A program made the position numbers and the translations under genes. From Ruminococcus sp. (lineage in GTDB: Bacteria > Bacillota > Clostridia > Oscillospirales > Ruminococcaceae): a stretch of DNA of 64,000 bases. The DNA lies in assembly GCF_017549005.1 (NCBI RefSeq), contig NZ_JAFYYT010000007.1, forward strand, positions 141,247 through 205,246. Direction: 5' to 3'. Positions within the stretch are counted from its first letter, which is position 1. Each line of letters starts with the position of its first letter. Below the pieces are notes generated by a model. It saw nothing but the letters and a program-made list of their open reading frames with translations, ran no database searches and had not been told where the DNA came from. Below, in pieces: positions 51,958-60,724 of this stretch.

Positions 51958-51989
51958 AAGAACCTGTATCACTGATGGTACAGGTTCTT
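51958..51989 (+). terminator. Hairpin between the pseudo-P-type ATPase and LCP genes
   Basis: Perfect 11-bp stem (51958-51968 with 51979-51989) with a 10-nt loop. It lacks a T-run on the plus strand, so it may be a partial terminator or an mRNA-processing/stability hairpin; the LCP gene begins ~22 bp on. Confidence 0.7.
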
Positions 51990-52011
51990 AAAGCATAGAA
52001 AGGAGCTCATT

Positions 52012-53439
52012 ATGCCACACAGATATAACGGCAGAGATGAAAACAACATTCCTAACACAGACAATGAAGAAACAATGCTCATATCGGGAGTTCCCGATGA
52101 ACATGAGGAAGAAAGACGCGAACTGCCGCCGCTCAGACGAGTCAACAGACGTGTTCCCCGGCAGAATACACAGCAAAGACGGGAATATGCTCCCGCTCAG
52201 GAGGAAAAGCCTGTGTATTCGCAGTCTCAGCTGCCGCCGCAGTTTCCCCATTCTTCCGCTCCTCCGCCGCCTGTTCGCCACGATGACAGCGACGGGGATT
52301 ACTATGACTATAACTCTCAGCCGCCTGAGAATTACAGCGGAACGGGACATTCAGCTCCCGCGCCTGCACCGTTACCGTCTGCTCCCCCTCCTGCTCACCA
52401 CAGACAGACGGACAGAAAAAAGCAAAGACCTGCACCGGAAGCCCCTCAGGAGCAGCCGAAGCCAAAGAAAAAGAAGCATCATAAATCCCTGCTCAGAAGA
52501 ATTGTCGGCAGAGTATTCAAAGTAGTCCTTGTTCTGTTCCTTCTTGTGTTCGGAGTTTATTCATGCACCTCCGTCAGCCTCATAAGAAAGGTTAATCAGG
52601 TACCCTCTGAAAGGCGCAGTCACTATGCCAGCGATGTCGGCAGAGGTCACGTAAGAAGTGTTCTTGTCATCGGTACAGACGGCAGAAGCGCCGAGGAACG
52701 CGGACGTTCCGATTCGATGATACTCGTTTCCATGAACAGCAAGACCAATGAGATCATCATGACATCTTTCATGCGCGACAGCTATGTTGAGATCCCCGAT
52801 AACGGCTGGGATAAGCTGAATGCAGCGTATGCATACGGCGGTCCCGATCTTCTTATGGACACTATCGAATACAATTTCGACGTCCGCATAGACGACTATG
52901 TATCCGTGGATTTTGCCTCATTCGTGTCGGTAGTTGACGCTGTGGGCGGAATAGATATCGAAGTTTCCGACGCAGAAGCCGAGCAGATAAACATAATCCT
53001 TATCTCCGAAGTGAACGAGCTCATGGGCGACGACAGGAACTCCGATCTCCTCAGCGGCGGCGGAAAGCTTCACCTCAACGGAAAACAGGCTCTCTCCTAC
53101 TCGCGTATAAGGAATGTCGGAAACAACGACTTCGAGCGCACTGAGCGTCAGCGCAGGGTAATGTCACTTATCTTCGCAAAACTAAAGTCCTTCAAGCCGT
53201 CAATGTTCAAGAATCTTGCCTCAGACGTTATACCTGACGTAAGCACAAATATGACCGAACTTGAAATGTATCTTCTCTCGCTGAGAGTCCCCGTTGCTGC
53301 AGGATATGAGACAAAACAGATACAGATACCTGCCGAGGGCACATACTACGGAGATGATGTTGACGTAGGAAGCGTTCTTCAGGTCGACAGAAATGCAAAT
53401 ATAGACGTCATTGATAAGGAAGTATTCTCAAAAGGATAA
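52012..53439 (+). CDS. LytR-CpsA-Psr (LCP) family cell-wall glycopolymer ligase
   Basis: 475 residues. An unusually long cytosolic N-terminus (~165 residues), rich in Pro, Gln and Arg, a membrane helix (~170-190), then the LCP domain with VLVIGTDGRSAEERGRSDSMILVS, MTSFMRDSYVEIP, KLNAAYAYGG and the Arg-rich HLNGKQALSYSRIRN motif. LCP enzymes transfer teichoic acids or capsule polymers from undecaprenyl lipid to peptidoglycan. AAAGGAG site. Proximity to the acyl-transfer operon (3.5 kb) suggests a shared wall-polymer theme, only an inference. Confidence 0.93.
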   Translation: MPHRYNGRDENNIPNTDNEETMLISGVPDEHEEERRELPPLRRVNRRVPRQNTQQRREYAPAQEEKPVYSQSQLPPQFPHSSAPPPPVRHDDSDGDYYDYNSQPPENYSGTGHSAPAPAPLPSAPPPAHHRQTDRKKQRPAPEAPQEQPKPKKKKHHKSLLRRIVGRVFKVVLVLFLLVFGVYSCTSVSLIRKVNQVPSERRSHYASDVGRGHVRSVLVIGTDGRSAEERGRSDSMILVSMNSKTNEIIMTSFMRDSYVEIPDNGWDKLNAAYAYGGPDLLMDTIEYNFDVRIDDYVSVDFASFVSVVDAVGGIDIEVSDAEAEQINIILISEVNELMGDDRNSDLLSGGGKLHLNGKQALSYSRIRNVGNNDFERTERQRRVMSLIFAKLKSFKPSMFKNLASDVIPDVSTNMTELEMYLLSLRVPVAAGYETKQIQIPAEGTYYGDDVDVGSVLQVDRNANIDVIDKEVFSKG

Positions 53440-53443
53440 CAAA

Positions 53444-53747
53444 AAGCCCTCTCTTATGTGTGATACGCATAGAGAAGTATATGTGAAAATTTATTGAGGA
53501 AAACCCTTTTGAAAAAGGGTTCTTCCTCAAACTCCTTTCCTAAAACTTCCAGCTTAAATTTTTCCAAACAGGACGCCCGACATAATAAAAACGCCCTCTG
53601 TATATCTTACAGGGGGCGTCCTGTTTGGAAAAATTTGGGTTAAAAGTCTTTGGAAGGGGGGGCGGGGGAGAACCTTTCCTCAGAAAGGTTTCCCCCGATA
53701 AGTCCCATATATACTTCTTTACGAGTATCGCACATACGAGAGGGCTT
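53444..53747. repeat. Palindromic repeat element, copy 1 (long form), in the loop of a bidirectional terminator
   Basis: The 312 bp between convergent genes are one nested palindrome. Outer arms (53444-53460 with 53731-53747, one mismatch) resemble a terminator stem. Inside lie arm B (~53454-53535) and, inverted, arm A (53671-53737); arm A is nearly identical over 67 bp to 60591-60657 (three differences). In the centre a perfect 23-bp inverted repeat (53556-53578 with 53614-53636) is present that copy 2 lacks. No ORF or transposase is encoded. Confidence 0.8.
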
Positions 53748-53751
53748 AATT

Positions 53752-55026
53752 TTATTCAGCTAAAAGCTTTTCGGCAGCCGCTATCTTTACGCAGATCACG
53801 AAGAGTTCCATTGCCTTTTCGAGGTCCTCTATCGGAGGATATGTGGGAGCGATCCTGATATTCTTGTCGTCAGGGTCCTTTCCGTAAGGGAAAGTTGCGC
53901 CTGCGCCTGTGAGAGTTACTCCTGCCTCGCTGCAGAGCTGAACTATCCTCTTTGCACAGCCGTCAGGAGCGTTGAATGATATAAAGTATCCGCCCTTAGG
54001 ATCTGTCCAGCTTCCGATACCGAGAGGAGCTATCTCCTTTTCCAGCTTATCACAGACAAGTCTGAATTTCGGAGCAATTATTGCCATATGCTTCTTCATG
54101 TGAGCGAGCATATTGTCAAAAGTACCGAAGAACTTGACGTGACGGAGCTGATTCATCTTGTCGTGGCTGATAATGCTTATGCCGAGGAACTTCTTGAGCT
54201 CGTCGATATTCTTCTTGCTTCCGCCCATTACGGCAACGCCTGCGCCCGGGAAAGTTATCTTTGAAGTCGAGCCGAAAACGTAAACTATGTCTTCATTTCC
54301 GACTTTTTTAGCTTCGTCGAGGATATTGAGTATGTACTTCGGGTCGTCTGTAAGGTGGTGGATGCAGTATGCGTTATCCCAGAAGATACGGAAGTCCTTT
54401 GCGGCAGGCTTGAGAGCTGCAAAACGCTTTACAGTCTCATCGCTGTAGCAGATACCGTCAGGATTTGAATACTGAGGTACGCACCATATGCCCTTGATGG
54501 ACTCATCGTTCTTTACGAGCTCCTCTATCATGTCCATATCGGGACCTGTGGGAGTCATAGGGATATTTATCATCTCAATGTCAAAGAACTGAGTTACCTT
54601 GAAGTGTCTGTCATAGCCGGGAACAGGGCAAAGGAACTTAACCTTACCGCACTGAGACCACGGCTTGCTGCCGAGAATGCCCTTGTTGTAAGCGCACTGA
54701 ACAGCAAAAAACATTGCATTAAGGCTCGAATTGCCGAAAATGATTATCTCGTCCGTGCCAACACCTATCATCTCCGAAAAGAACTTCTTAGCCTCGGGGA
54801 TACCGTCAGGCACACCGTAATTGCGGACATCTGCGCCGCATTCACTCATAAAATCCCCGTCGTCAAAAACTTTAAGCATATCAACAGTCAGTTCAAGCTG
54901 CTGCTTGCAGGGGTTTCCTCTTGCCATATTAAGGCAGAGCCCTTTGCTCCTGAATTCGCCGTAAAGCTTTTCGTTTTCGCTCTTGAATGCGCTGAGCTCC
55001 TCTTTTGTCATCTGAGATAACATCAT
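53752..55026 (-). CDS. Aspartate aminotransferase-type PLP enzyme (class I, subgroup Id)
   Basis: About 424 residues. PLP-lysine in FGSTSKITFPGAG, aspartate partner in FWDNAYCIHHL, and an NPDGI segment. The divergence from standard AspC fits the group Id/PF12897 family that makes aspartate from oxaloacetate and glutamate. Start choice is among GTG 55041 and ATGs 55026/55023; the GGAG site favours the ATG pair. Monocistronic, ended by the palindromic repeat region. Confidence 0.9.
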   Translation of the reverse strand: MMLSQMTKEELSAFKSENEKLYGEFRSKGLCLNMARGNPCKQQLELTVDMLKVFDDGDFMSECGADVRNYGVPDGIPEAKKFFSEMIGVGTDEIIIFGNSSLNAMFFAVQCAYNKGILGSKPWSQCGKVKFLCPVPGYDRHFKVTQFFDIEMINIPMTPTGPDMDMIEELVKNDESIKGIWCVPQYSNPDGICYSDETVKRFAALKPAAKDFRIFWDNAYCIHHLTDDPKYILNILDEAKKVGNEDIVYVFGSTSKITFPGAGVAVMGGSKKNIDELKKFLGISIISHDKMNQLRHVKFFGTFDNMLAHMKKHMAIIAPKFRLVCDKLEKEIAPLGIGSWTDPKGGYFISFNAPDGCAKRIVQLCSEAGVTLTGAGATFPYGKDPDDKNIRIAPTYPPIEDLEKAMELFVICVKIAAAEKLLAE

Positions 55027-55090
55027 TTCTCCGAATCTCACCTTTCAAATATTATTAAGCGCTGAAAACAGCACAAAATCTCCAAATAAA

Positions 55091-55119
55091 AGTATAACAC
55101 AGCATAGCCCCATTTTCAA
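55091..55119 (-). promoter_or_regulatory. Sigma-A promoter of the aminotransferase gene
   Basis: TTGAAA (55114-55119), 17 bp, TATACT (55091-55096) on the minus strand. Confidence 0.75.
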
Positions 55120-55267
55120 GTGACAATATAACAAATTATATAGCAAGAAAACTATTTTTTTTAGTGCTTAAAGCACTAACGCCTATATATAGCGATATTC
55201 TCATTTGGAATAGCAATTTTTACTAAAAAAACCTTGTTAATTTTAGATGAATATTGAGTGAAAAGGA

Positions 55268-55296
55268 TTGACATTTTAGGCGATTTTGTGTATAAT
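55268..55296 (+). promoter_or_regulatory. Consensus sigma-A promoter of the dockerin transglutaminase
   Basis: TTGACA (55268-55273), 17 bp, TATAAT (55291-55296), full consensus. About 100 bp upstream a 17-bp near-palindrome (TAGTGCTT-A-AAGCACTA, 55162-55178) could be an operator. The rest of the ~310-bp gap shows nothing else. Confidence 0.82.
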
Positions 55297-55355
55297 AGAT
55301 TTATAGAAAAAAACATGGGGAATTGGAATCAAATGCTACTTTAGGAGGGCTATGT

Positions 55356-56687
55356 ATGAAAAAATTGATCACATCGACAATTTCAATCGTGACATCAGCC
55401 GCTGTATTGATGTGCTCGGGGCTTTGCTCGGCTTTTGCGGCAAACGAAGAGCCTGATTATTTTGATTCCGAATCTGCAGAGGTATATCTCAGCGACCTTG
55501 ATTCTTTCAGTATCGACCTGAGCAGTCAGCCGAAGATACTTTCAAACTTCAAGGACGGCTTCTATAATTACGGCGACACACTTGATGGCAACAATCTTGC
55601 CGTGTACAATGCATTGATGAAGCTTGACGAACCGACTGACCAGCCTTTTAACGTCAAGCTCACCAGATCTGTATCAATAAAGCTCGATGAGCGCGACCCT
55701 TCCAAGTTCACGGAGAAGGATACCGAAACATACCAGGAGGCTCTTTTCACAAACTGCAAGCCCGGTATCGACTGCGCTCTCTTCGACCGTCCCGAACTTT
55801 ACTGGATAGACCCGTCGAATTTAGCTATATCCGTGGGTTCCGACACAACTATAACCCGTGATTTCTTTGCAGGCGGATATACTGTAAAGATACGCTCGCT
55901 GACTATAGTTCCGTCATGGCTCGAGGGCTTCAAATCCCGTGAAAACGCTGTTGAATACGGAAAGCTTCTTGATGAAGCTCTTGAAAAAGTCCCTGTAACA
56001 GGCGCAAACAGGTACGAAGTGCTCAAGAATATACATGATTATATATCAAAATTCACATATTACGACCTGGAGGCAAAGTTCAGCAGCTCCGCTGTAGGCG
56101 CCCTTGTTGAACCCGGCGTTGTGTGCGAGGGCTATTCCGAAGCTTTCAAGATCATCTGCGACAGGCTCGATATCCCATGCGTATGCGTATTCGGAAACCT
56201 CATCGAGGAGGACAACGCAGGTCATATGTGGAATTACGTACAGATGGAAGACGGAAAATGGTACGGAATGGACGTAACATGGGACGATCTCGACGGTGCA
56301 GGCGGAAGAGAAGTTAAATACGAGTACTTCCTGAAGGGCTCCAAAAACTTCTACATAAAGCATACACCCGTTACCGATTACAAGATAACTCAGCTAGTTT
56401 ATCCCGAAATCTCGGAGAAGGACTTCGATCCTGCATTCTATTCGATTACCTCATCGACAACGACCACGACTGCTTCAGTTTCCGTTGTGACCACTACTAC
56501 TACAACGCAGCCGCCTAAGTCCGCAGAGGGCGACCTCAACCGTGACGGCGACGTAAACGTTGCAGACCTTGTGTACTGTCAGGGCTCAGTCCTCGCAAAG
56601 ATAAAGCCGCAGTACTCCTGCGACGTTAACGAGGACGGCGTGGCTGATGTATTTGATATAATTTACATGAGAAAACTGCTTATCTGA
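55356..56687 (+). CDS. Secreted transglutaminase-like protein with C-terminal dockerin
   Basis: About 443 residues from the ATG at 55356 (AGGAGGG site). A signal peptide (~1-29) is followed by an unassigned region, a transglutaminase/papain-like core with Cys257 (VVCEGYSEAF), His290 (GHMWNY) and Asp306 (GMDVTWDD), a Thr-rich linker (~375-395), and a dockerin with DLNRDGDVNVADLVY and DVNEDGVADVFDIIY repeats. Exported and scaffold-bound by inference. The core could act as a protease or crosslinking/transamidating enzyme; such domains are often proteases in bacteria. Confidence 0.9.
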   Translation: MKKLITSTISIVTSAAVLMCSGLCSAFAANEEPDYFDSESAEVYLSDLDSFSIDLSSQPKILSNFKDGFYNYGDTLDGNNLAVYNALMKLDEPTDQPFNVKLTRSVSIKLDERDPSKFTEKDTETYQEALFTNCKPGIDCALFDRPELYWIDPSNLAISVGSDTTITRDFFAGGYTVKIRSLTIVPSWLEGFKSRENAVEYGKLLDEALEKVPVTGANRYEVLKNIHDYISKFTYYDLEAKFSSSAVGALVEPGVVCEGYSEAFKIICDRLDIPCVCVFGNLIEEDNAGHMWNYVQMEDGKWYGMDVTWDDLDGAGGREVKYEYFLKGSKNFYIKHTPVTDYKITQLVYPEISEKDFDPAFYSITSSTTTTTASVSVVTTTTTTQPPKSAEGDLNRDGDVNVADLVYCQGSVLAKIKPQYSCDVNEDGVADVFDIIYMRKLLI

Positions 56688-56718
56688 CCATTCAGATTTA
56701 ATCTTTATTCCTTTCAAA

Positions 56719-56760
56719 CGGCAAAAAGCTCCTGAAAACAGGAGCTTTTGCCGTTTTTTT
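56719..56760 (+). terminator. Terminator of the dockerin transglutaminase gene
   Basis: 14-bp GC/A-rich stem with a one-base bulge (56719-56733 with 56740-56753) followed by seven Ts. Confidence 0.92.
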
Positions 56761-56872
56761 ATATGAGTCTTCGCCTTTTGACTGCCCTTCCCTTTTGCGA
56801 TTATCTTATAATCTATAAGTAAAGATTTTATTATTGTTTATAGTAATATATGCTATATTCACATTATATCTA

Positions 56873-56901
56873 TTGACAAAAAAAGTATATTATGTTAGAA
56901 T
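56873..56901 (+). promoter_or_regulatory. Sigma-A promoter of the GGDEF/EAL gene
   Basis: TTGACA (56873-56878), 17 bp, TAGAAT (56896-56901). Confidence 0.8.
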
Positions 56902-56946
56902 TATTTAGAAATGTTTTTTAACACATTTCTAAGGGGGGGGTATGAT

Positions 56947-58935
56947 ATGAGCGCAATTCTGAAATCTCTTGGCTTTGAGAAACACAGTCCCTATGTCCGC
57001 GATTACTTCGACAATGTAAATATGCGAAAAAGCATTTATATGTCGTCAATTATCATCGTGCTCGAAGTATGGATGATAATCCGTATGACACGGACTATCT
57101 TCCGCGAACATCTCCAAAGCAATTTCTGGCACTATTTTGAAAAATATTATGTAAACTACATCGTCCTGCTCACTACAGGCTGCATAATGCTTTTCTGTGC
57201 AATACAATTCCTGCGTGGAAAACTCAAATGCCGCAATGTCATTGTCATCACAAAATGTGTATTCATGGTCATTTGTATAGTTTTCGGCATAAAAGTCTCC
57301 CTTAATGATTACGAAAAGGGCGAACAGATACTCACATTCATTACAATGGAGCTGTTCTCACTGTGCCTGCTTACATGGCGTCCCTATGCAGCTTTTCTGA
57401 TATCGGGCGTATCATTCCTGTATCTGTACTTTCAGATGGATCAGATGGTGGCTGTAAACACTATGGTCAACATAAAAAAAATGGTCATCGCCAATACGAC
57501 TGATACAGGAGTTACGGAAGCTACAAAGATCAATTTCTTCTTTATGTGGATATCAACTATCATGGTCTGCATAGCAAATTACAACGGCATCAGGATACAG
57601 GCGCTGAAAGCCGGGAATTTGCAGGAGATAAACACCTATCTCTCGAAGCTCTCCGTTGAGGACGACCTTACGGGAATACATAATATGTTCTATTTCCGCA
57701 ATGAAGCCGAAAAGCTCCTCAATTACGTCACAACCGACAAGGAAAATATCGTTTTCCTCTTCTTTGACATTGAAAACTTCAAGTCCTACAACGAAAAATA
57801 CGGATTTCATGCAGGAAACGATCTGCTGATAAAGATAGCTCACATGATAGACGACTCCTTCAAGGGCTCGCTGGTCTCAAGGTTTTCCGACGACCATTTC
57901 GTTGTTCTCACCAGCTATGAGGGCTCAAAGAACACTATCGGTCAGATCTCGGGAGAAATAAAGAAGCTCCAGAAGGAAGTCCACCTTGAGCTCAAATGCG
58001 GCGCTTATAAGCCTGTAGGCGACGAAGCCGACGTAAGCTTAGCCTGTGACCGTGCTCGTTTCGCCTGCAACAGCATTAAGAAACACTACGACCGCACTTT
58101 CAGAATGTACGACAAGACCCTCGAGGACAGGTTCCAGCTCAAGCATTATATCGTCAACAATATCGACACTGCTATCGAAAACGGTTACATACAGGTGTAT
58201 TATCAGCCTATCGTTCTCACTGAAAACAGCGAAATATGCGGACTTGAAGCACTTGCACGGTGGCAGGATCCAAATTACGGACTGCTCTCCCCCGGTCTTT
58301 TCATTGAGATACTCGAGGAGTACCGTCAGATACACAAGCTCGACCAGTGCATAATAGAGTCGGTTTGCAGGGATTATCGCGATTCTGTAGATAATAACAA
58401 GCCTTTTGTTCCCGTATCACTGAATTTCTCGAGACTTGACTTTGAGCTTTGCGATATCGTGGGATTCCTGTGCGAAACTGTTGAAAAATATAAAGTCCCA
58501 AAGGAATTTATTGATATTGAGGTCACCGAAAGCGCCCTTACAGACCAGCAGGAATTCCTGCCGTCTGCTATCAAGAGGCTCCGCGAATTTGGCTACAAGG
58601 TATGGCTGGACGACTTCGGAAGCGGCTATTCTTCGCTGAACGTCCTGAAGGATTATCAGTTTGATGTCCTAAAGATAGATATGAAGTTCCTTTCGGGCTT
58701 CAGCAGCAACGAAAAGACAAGACCTATACTTGAAAATATAGTAAGTCTTTCAAAACAGCTCAAAATGCTCTCTCTTACCGAGGGTGTGGAAACAAAGGAA
58801 CAGTTTGATTTCCTCGCATCTATCGGCTGTAACCGCGCTCAGGGCTACCTGTTCAGCAAGCCCGTGCCTATTGAAATCCTGAGAGAAAAGATTAAAAAAA
58901 AAGAGCTGAAAGTATCAGACCAATACAGTAATTGA
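56947..58935 (+). CDS. Membrane GGDEF/EAL protein, probable c-di-GMP phosphodiesterase
   Basis: About 662 residues from the ATG at 56947, after a run of eight Gs that acts as ribosome site. Six or so membrane helices (~30-220), a GGDEF domain (~235-385) and an EAL domain (~400-650). The GGDEF site is degenerate (FSDDHF), so no cyclase activity is expected, while EAL residues are all present: GLEALARW, SLNFSR, IEVTES, DDFGSGYSS, LKIDMKF, EGVET. Likely degrades c-di-GMP, affecting attachment to fibre. Sits between two cellulosomal genes. Confidence 0.9.
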   Translation: MSAILKSLGFEKHSPYVRDYFDNVNMRKSIYMSSIIIVLEVWMIIRMTRTIFREHLQSNFWHYFEKYYVNYIVLLTTGCIMLFCAIQFLRGKLKCRNVIVITKCVFMVICIVFGIKVSLNDYEKGEQILTFITMELFSLCLLTWRPYAAFLISGVSFLYLYFQMDQMVAVNTMVNIKKMVIANTTDTGVTEATKINFFFMWISTIMVCIANYNGIRIQALKAGNLQEINTYLSKLSVEDDLTGIHNMFYFRNEAEKLLNYVTTDKENIVFLFFDIENFKSYNEKYGFHAGNDLLIKIAHMIDDSFKGSLVSRFSDDHFVVLTSYEGSKNTIGQISGEIKKLQKEVHLELKCGAYKPVGDEADVSLACDRARFACNSIKKHYDRTFRMYDKTLEDRFQLKHYIVNNIDTAIENGYIQVYYQPIVLTENSEICGLEALARWQDPNYGLLSPGLFIEILEEYRQIHKLDQCIIESVCRDYRDSVDNNKPFVPVSLNFSRLDFELCDIVGFLCETVEKYKVPKEFIDIEVTESALTDQQEFLPSAIKRLREFGYKVWLDDFGSGYSSLNVLKDYQFDVLKIDMKFLSGFSSNEKTRPILENIVSLSKQLKMLSLTEGVETKEQFDFLASIGCNRAQGYLFSKPVPIEILREKIKKKELKVSDQYSN

Positions 58936-58948
58936 ATAATCCTTCGTT

Positions 58949-58975
58949 GGTGCGGCTAATGCCGCACCGTTTTTT
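58949..58975 (+). terminator. Terminator of the GGDEF/EAL gene
   Basis: 8-bp stem (58949-58956 with 58961-58968), loop TAAT, followed by GTTTTTTG. Confidence 0.9.
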
Positions 58976-59058
58976 GCACTTTAAGTGTACAATTTCACTT
59001 TTATTTCTTAATAATAGCAATTTCAATACCTATTTTATTTAAATATATCAAAATCATG

Positions 59059-59087
59059 TTGCACTTTCGTGCTGAATGTGCTATAAT
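59059..59087 (+). promoter_or_regulatory. Sigma-A promoter of the GH5 cellulase gene
   Basis: TTGCAC (59059-59064), 17 bp, TATAAT (59082-59087), ~50-nt leader. Confidence 0.8.
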
Positions 59088-59142
59088 AGCATTGGGTAAC
59101 AGTTTCGTTTTTATGGGATATTATAATTACGGAGGAATTTCT

Positions 59143-60573
59143 ATGAAAAAACAGGTCATAAGCACTGTTCTTGCTCTCATGCTTGTAACCGAGCCCTATG
59201 CGCTGCAGCAGAACAGCCTTTCAAACGCCGCCGGTAACGAGATGCGCGATATGACGACTATGGAGATAGTCCGCGATATGGGGATCGGCATCAACCTCGG
59301 AAACACAATGGAAGCCTGCGGTGACTGGATAGCCGACGTTGACAAGCAGTGGGGCGACGGTATCCTCACAGTGGAGGAGTACGAAACCGCATGGGGCAGT
59401 CCTGTTATCACAAGGGAAATGATACAGGGCATGGCTGACGAGGGCTTCGGAGTTGTCCGTGTTCCCGTTGCATGGTCCAACCTCATGGAAGACGACTACA
59501 AGATAAACAAGGATCTTGACGCAAGAGTCCATGAGATCGTCGACTGGGTCATCGACTGCGATATGTACTGTATCATCAATATCCACTGGGATAACGGCTG
59601 GGTAAACACATTCCCTGACAATAAGGACGAATGCATGACACGATATGAGACCATGTGGACTCAGATAGCCGACAGCTTCAAGGAGTACGGCGACAGGCTC
59701 ATGTTTGAATCGCAGAATGAGGAGCTCGGCTGGGAAAAGATATGGAATCCGTGGGGCAGCACCGACGGAAAGGCGGAGTCCTACGCACTTGTAAACGAGA
59801 TCAATCAGAAATTCGTTGATGTTGTCCGCAAATCAGGTGGAAATAATCCAAAGCGTCATCTGCTGATATCGGGATATAATACGGGATTTGACCGCACCTG
59901 CGATCCGCTTTTCAAAATGCCGGATGATCCGGCACAGCGCATGGCGGTATCAGTTCATTACTACACTCCTGCCGGATTCGCTATACTCGAGGACGAGGAC
60001 GCCGACTGGGCAAAGGCTCGTCCAACGTGGGGAACCGATGCGGACTACAAGGAACTTTACGAAAACATGGATATGATGAAAAAGGGCTATGTCGATAAGG
60101 GTATCCCCGTTATCATCGGCGAGTACGGCTGCCCCTCAAAGGGCAAGAAGGCCGATTCCGTCAGACTTTTCCTCAGCTCCGTGTGCAAAGCTGCCTATGA
60201 GCGACAGCTCTGCCCTGTTTTGTGGTCAACTCCGGGCGGACACTATGACCGTGAAAAATGCCAGATGGCAGATCAGGAGCTGAAAAAGCTTTTCAATGAT
60301 ATTTCTGGCTTCAAGCCAAAGGAAACGACAACAACAACAACTACTACAATAACTACAACCACAACTACCTCTGCAACAACAACCGAAAAACTGCCTCTCA
60401 GGGGAGATGTTAATCAGGACGGCTCTTTAACTGTCGCCGACCTTGTAGCACTTCAGCAGTTCATTCTCGGAAACGGACAGCTTGAAGCCTGGAAAGCCGC
60501 AGATGTCTGCGAGGATAAGATAATAGATATCTTTGATGTTATCGCTATCAGGAAACTTCTCATAAACATTTAA
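59143..60573 (+). CDS. Secreted GH5 endoglucanase with C-terminal dockerin
   Basis: About 476 residues from the ATG at 59143 (GGAGGA site). Signal peptide, then a GH5 barrel (~35-390): GINLGNTMEACGDW, GFGVVRVPVAWSN, the acid/base ESQNEELGW (Glu193) and nucleophile IIGEYGCPSKG (Glu327). A pure Thr/Ile linker (~395-418) leads to a dockerin (DVNQDGSLTVADLVALQ and DVCEDKIIDIFDVIAIR). Hydrolyses beta-1,4-glucans; subfamily 4 resemblance is by eye. It is convergent with the GH43 gene across the second palindromic repeat. Confidence 0.93.
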   Translation: MKKQVISTVLALMLVTEPYALQQNSLSNAAGNEMRDMTTMEIVRDMGIGINLGNTMEACGDWIADVDKQWGDGILTVEEYETAWGSPVITREMIQGMADEGFGVVRVPVAWSNLMEDDYKINKDLDARVHEIVDWVIDCDMYCIINIHWDNGWVNTFPDNKDECMTRYETMWTQIADSFKEYGDRLMFESQNEELGWEKIWNPWGSTDGKAESYALVNEINQKFVDVVRKSGGNNPKRHLLISGYNTGFDRTCDPLFKMPDDPAQRMAVSVHYYTPAGFAILEDEDADWAKARPTWGTDADYKELYENMDMMKKGYVDKGIPVIIGEYGCPSKGKKADSVRLFLSSVCKAAYERQLCPVLWSTPGGHYDREKCQMADQELKKLFNDISGFKPKETTTTTTTTITTTTTTSATTTEKLPLRGDVNQDGSLTVADLVALQQFILGNGQLEAWKAADVCEDKIIDIFDVIAIRKLLINI

Positions 60574-60723
60574 TTGAAAAAGCTTCACTTATATGTGTGG
60601 TACTCGTAAAGAAGTATATATGGGACTTATCGGGGGAAACCTTTCTGAGGAAAGGTTTTCCTCAATAAACTCTCACAAATATTTCTCTATGCGTATCACA
60701 CACAAGGTGAAGCTTTTTCAATT
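60572..60723. repeat. Palindromic repeat element, copy 2 (short form), in a bidirectional terminator
   Basis: Outer arms form a perfect 17-bp stem (60572-60588 with 60707-60723) with A and T tracts, i.e. a bidirectional terminator between the convergent GH5 and GH43 genes. Its ~118-nt loop holds arm A (60591-60657) and inverted arm B (~60660-60703), related to copy 1 at 53.5 kb but in the opposite direction. The outer stem differs from that of copy 1, as if the element had inserted in two different terminators. Confidence 0.8.
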
Positions 60724-60724
60724 A

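Noticed and set aside
53752-55026. Considered whether the aminotransferase was a MocR-type regulator
   Set aside because: There is no N-terminal winged-helix domain; the protein is all aminotransferase fold.
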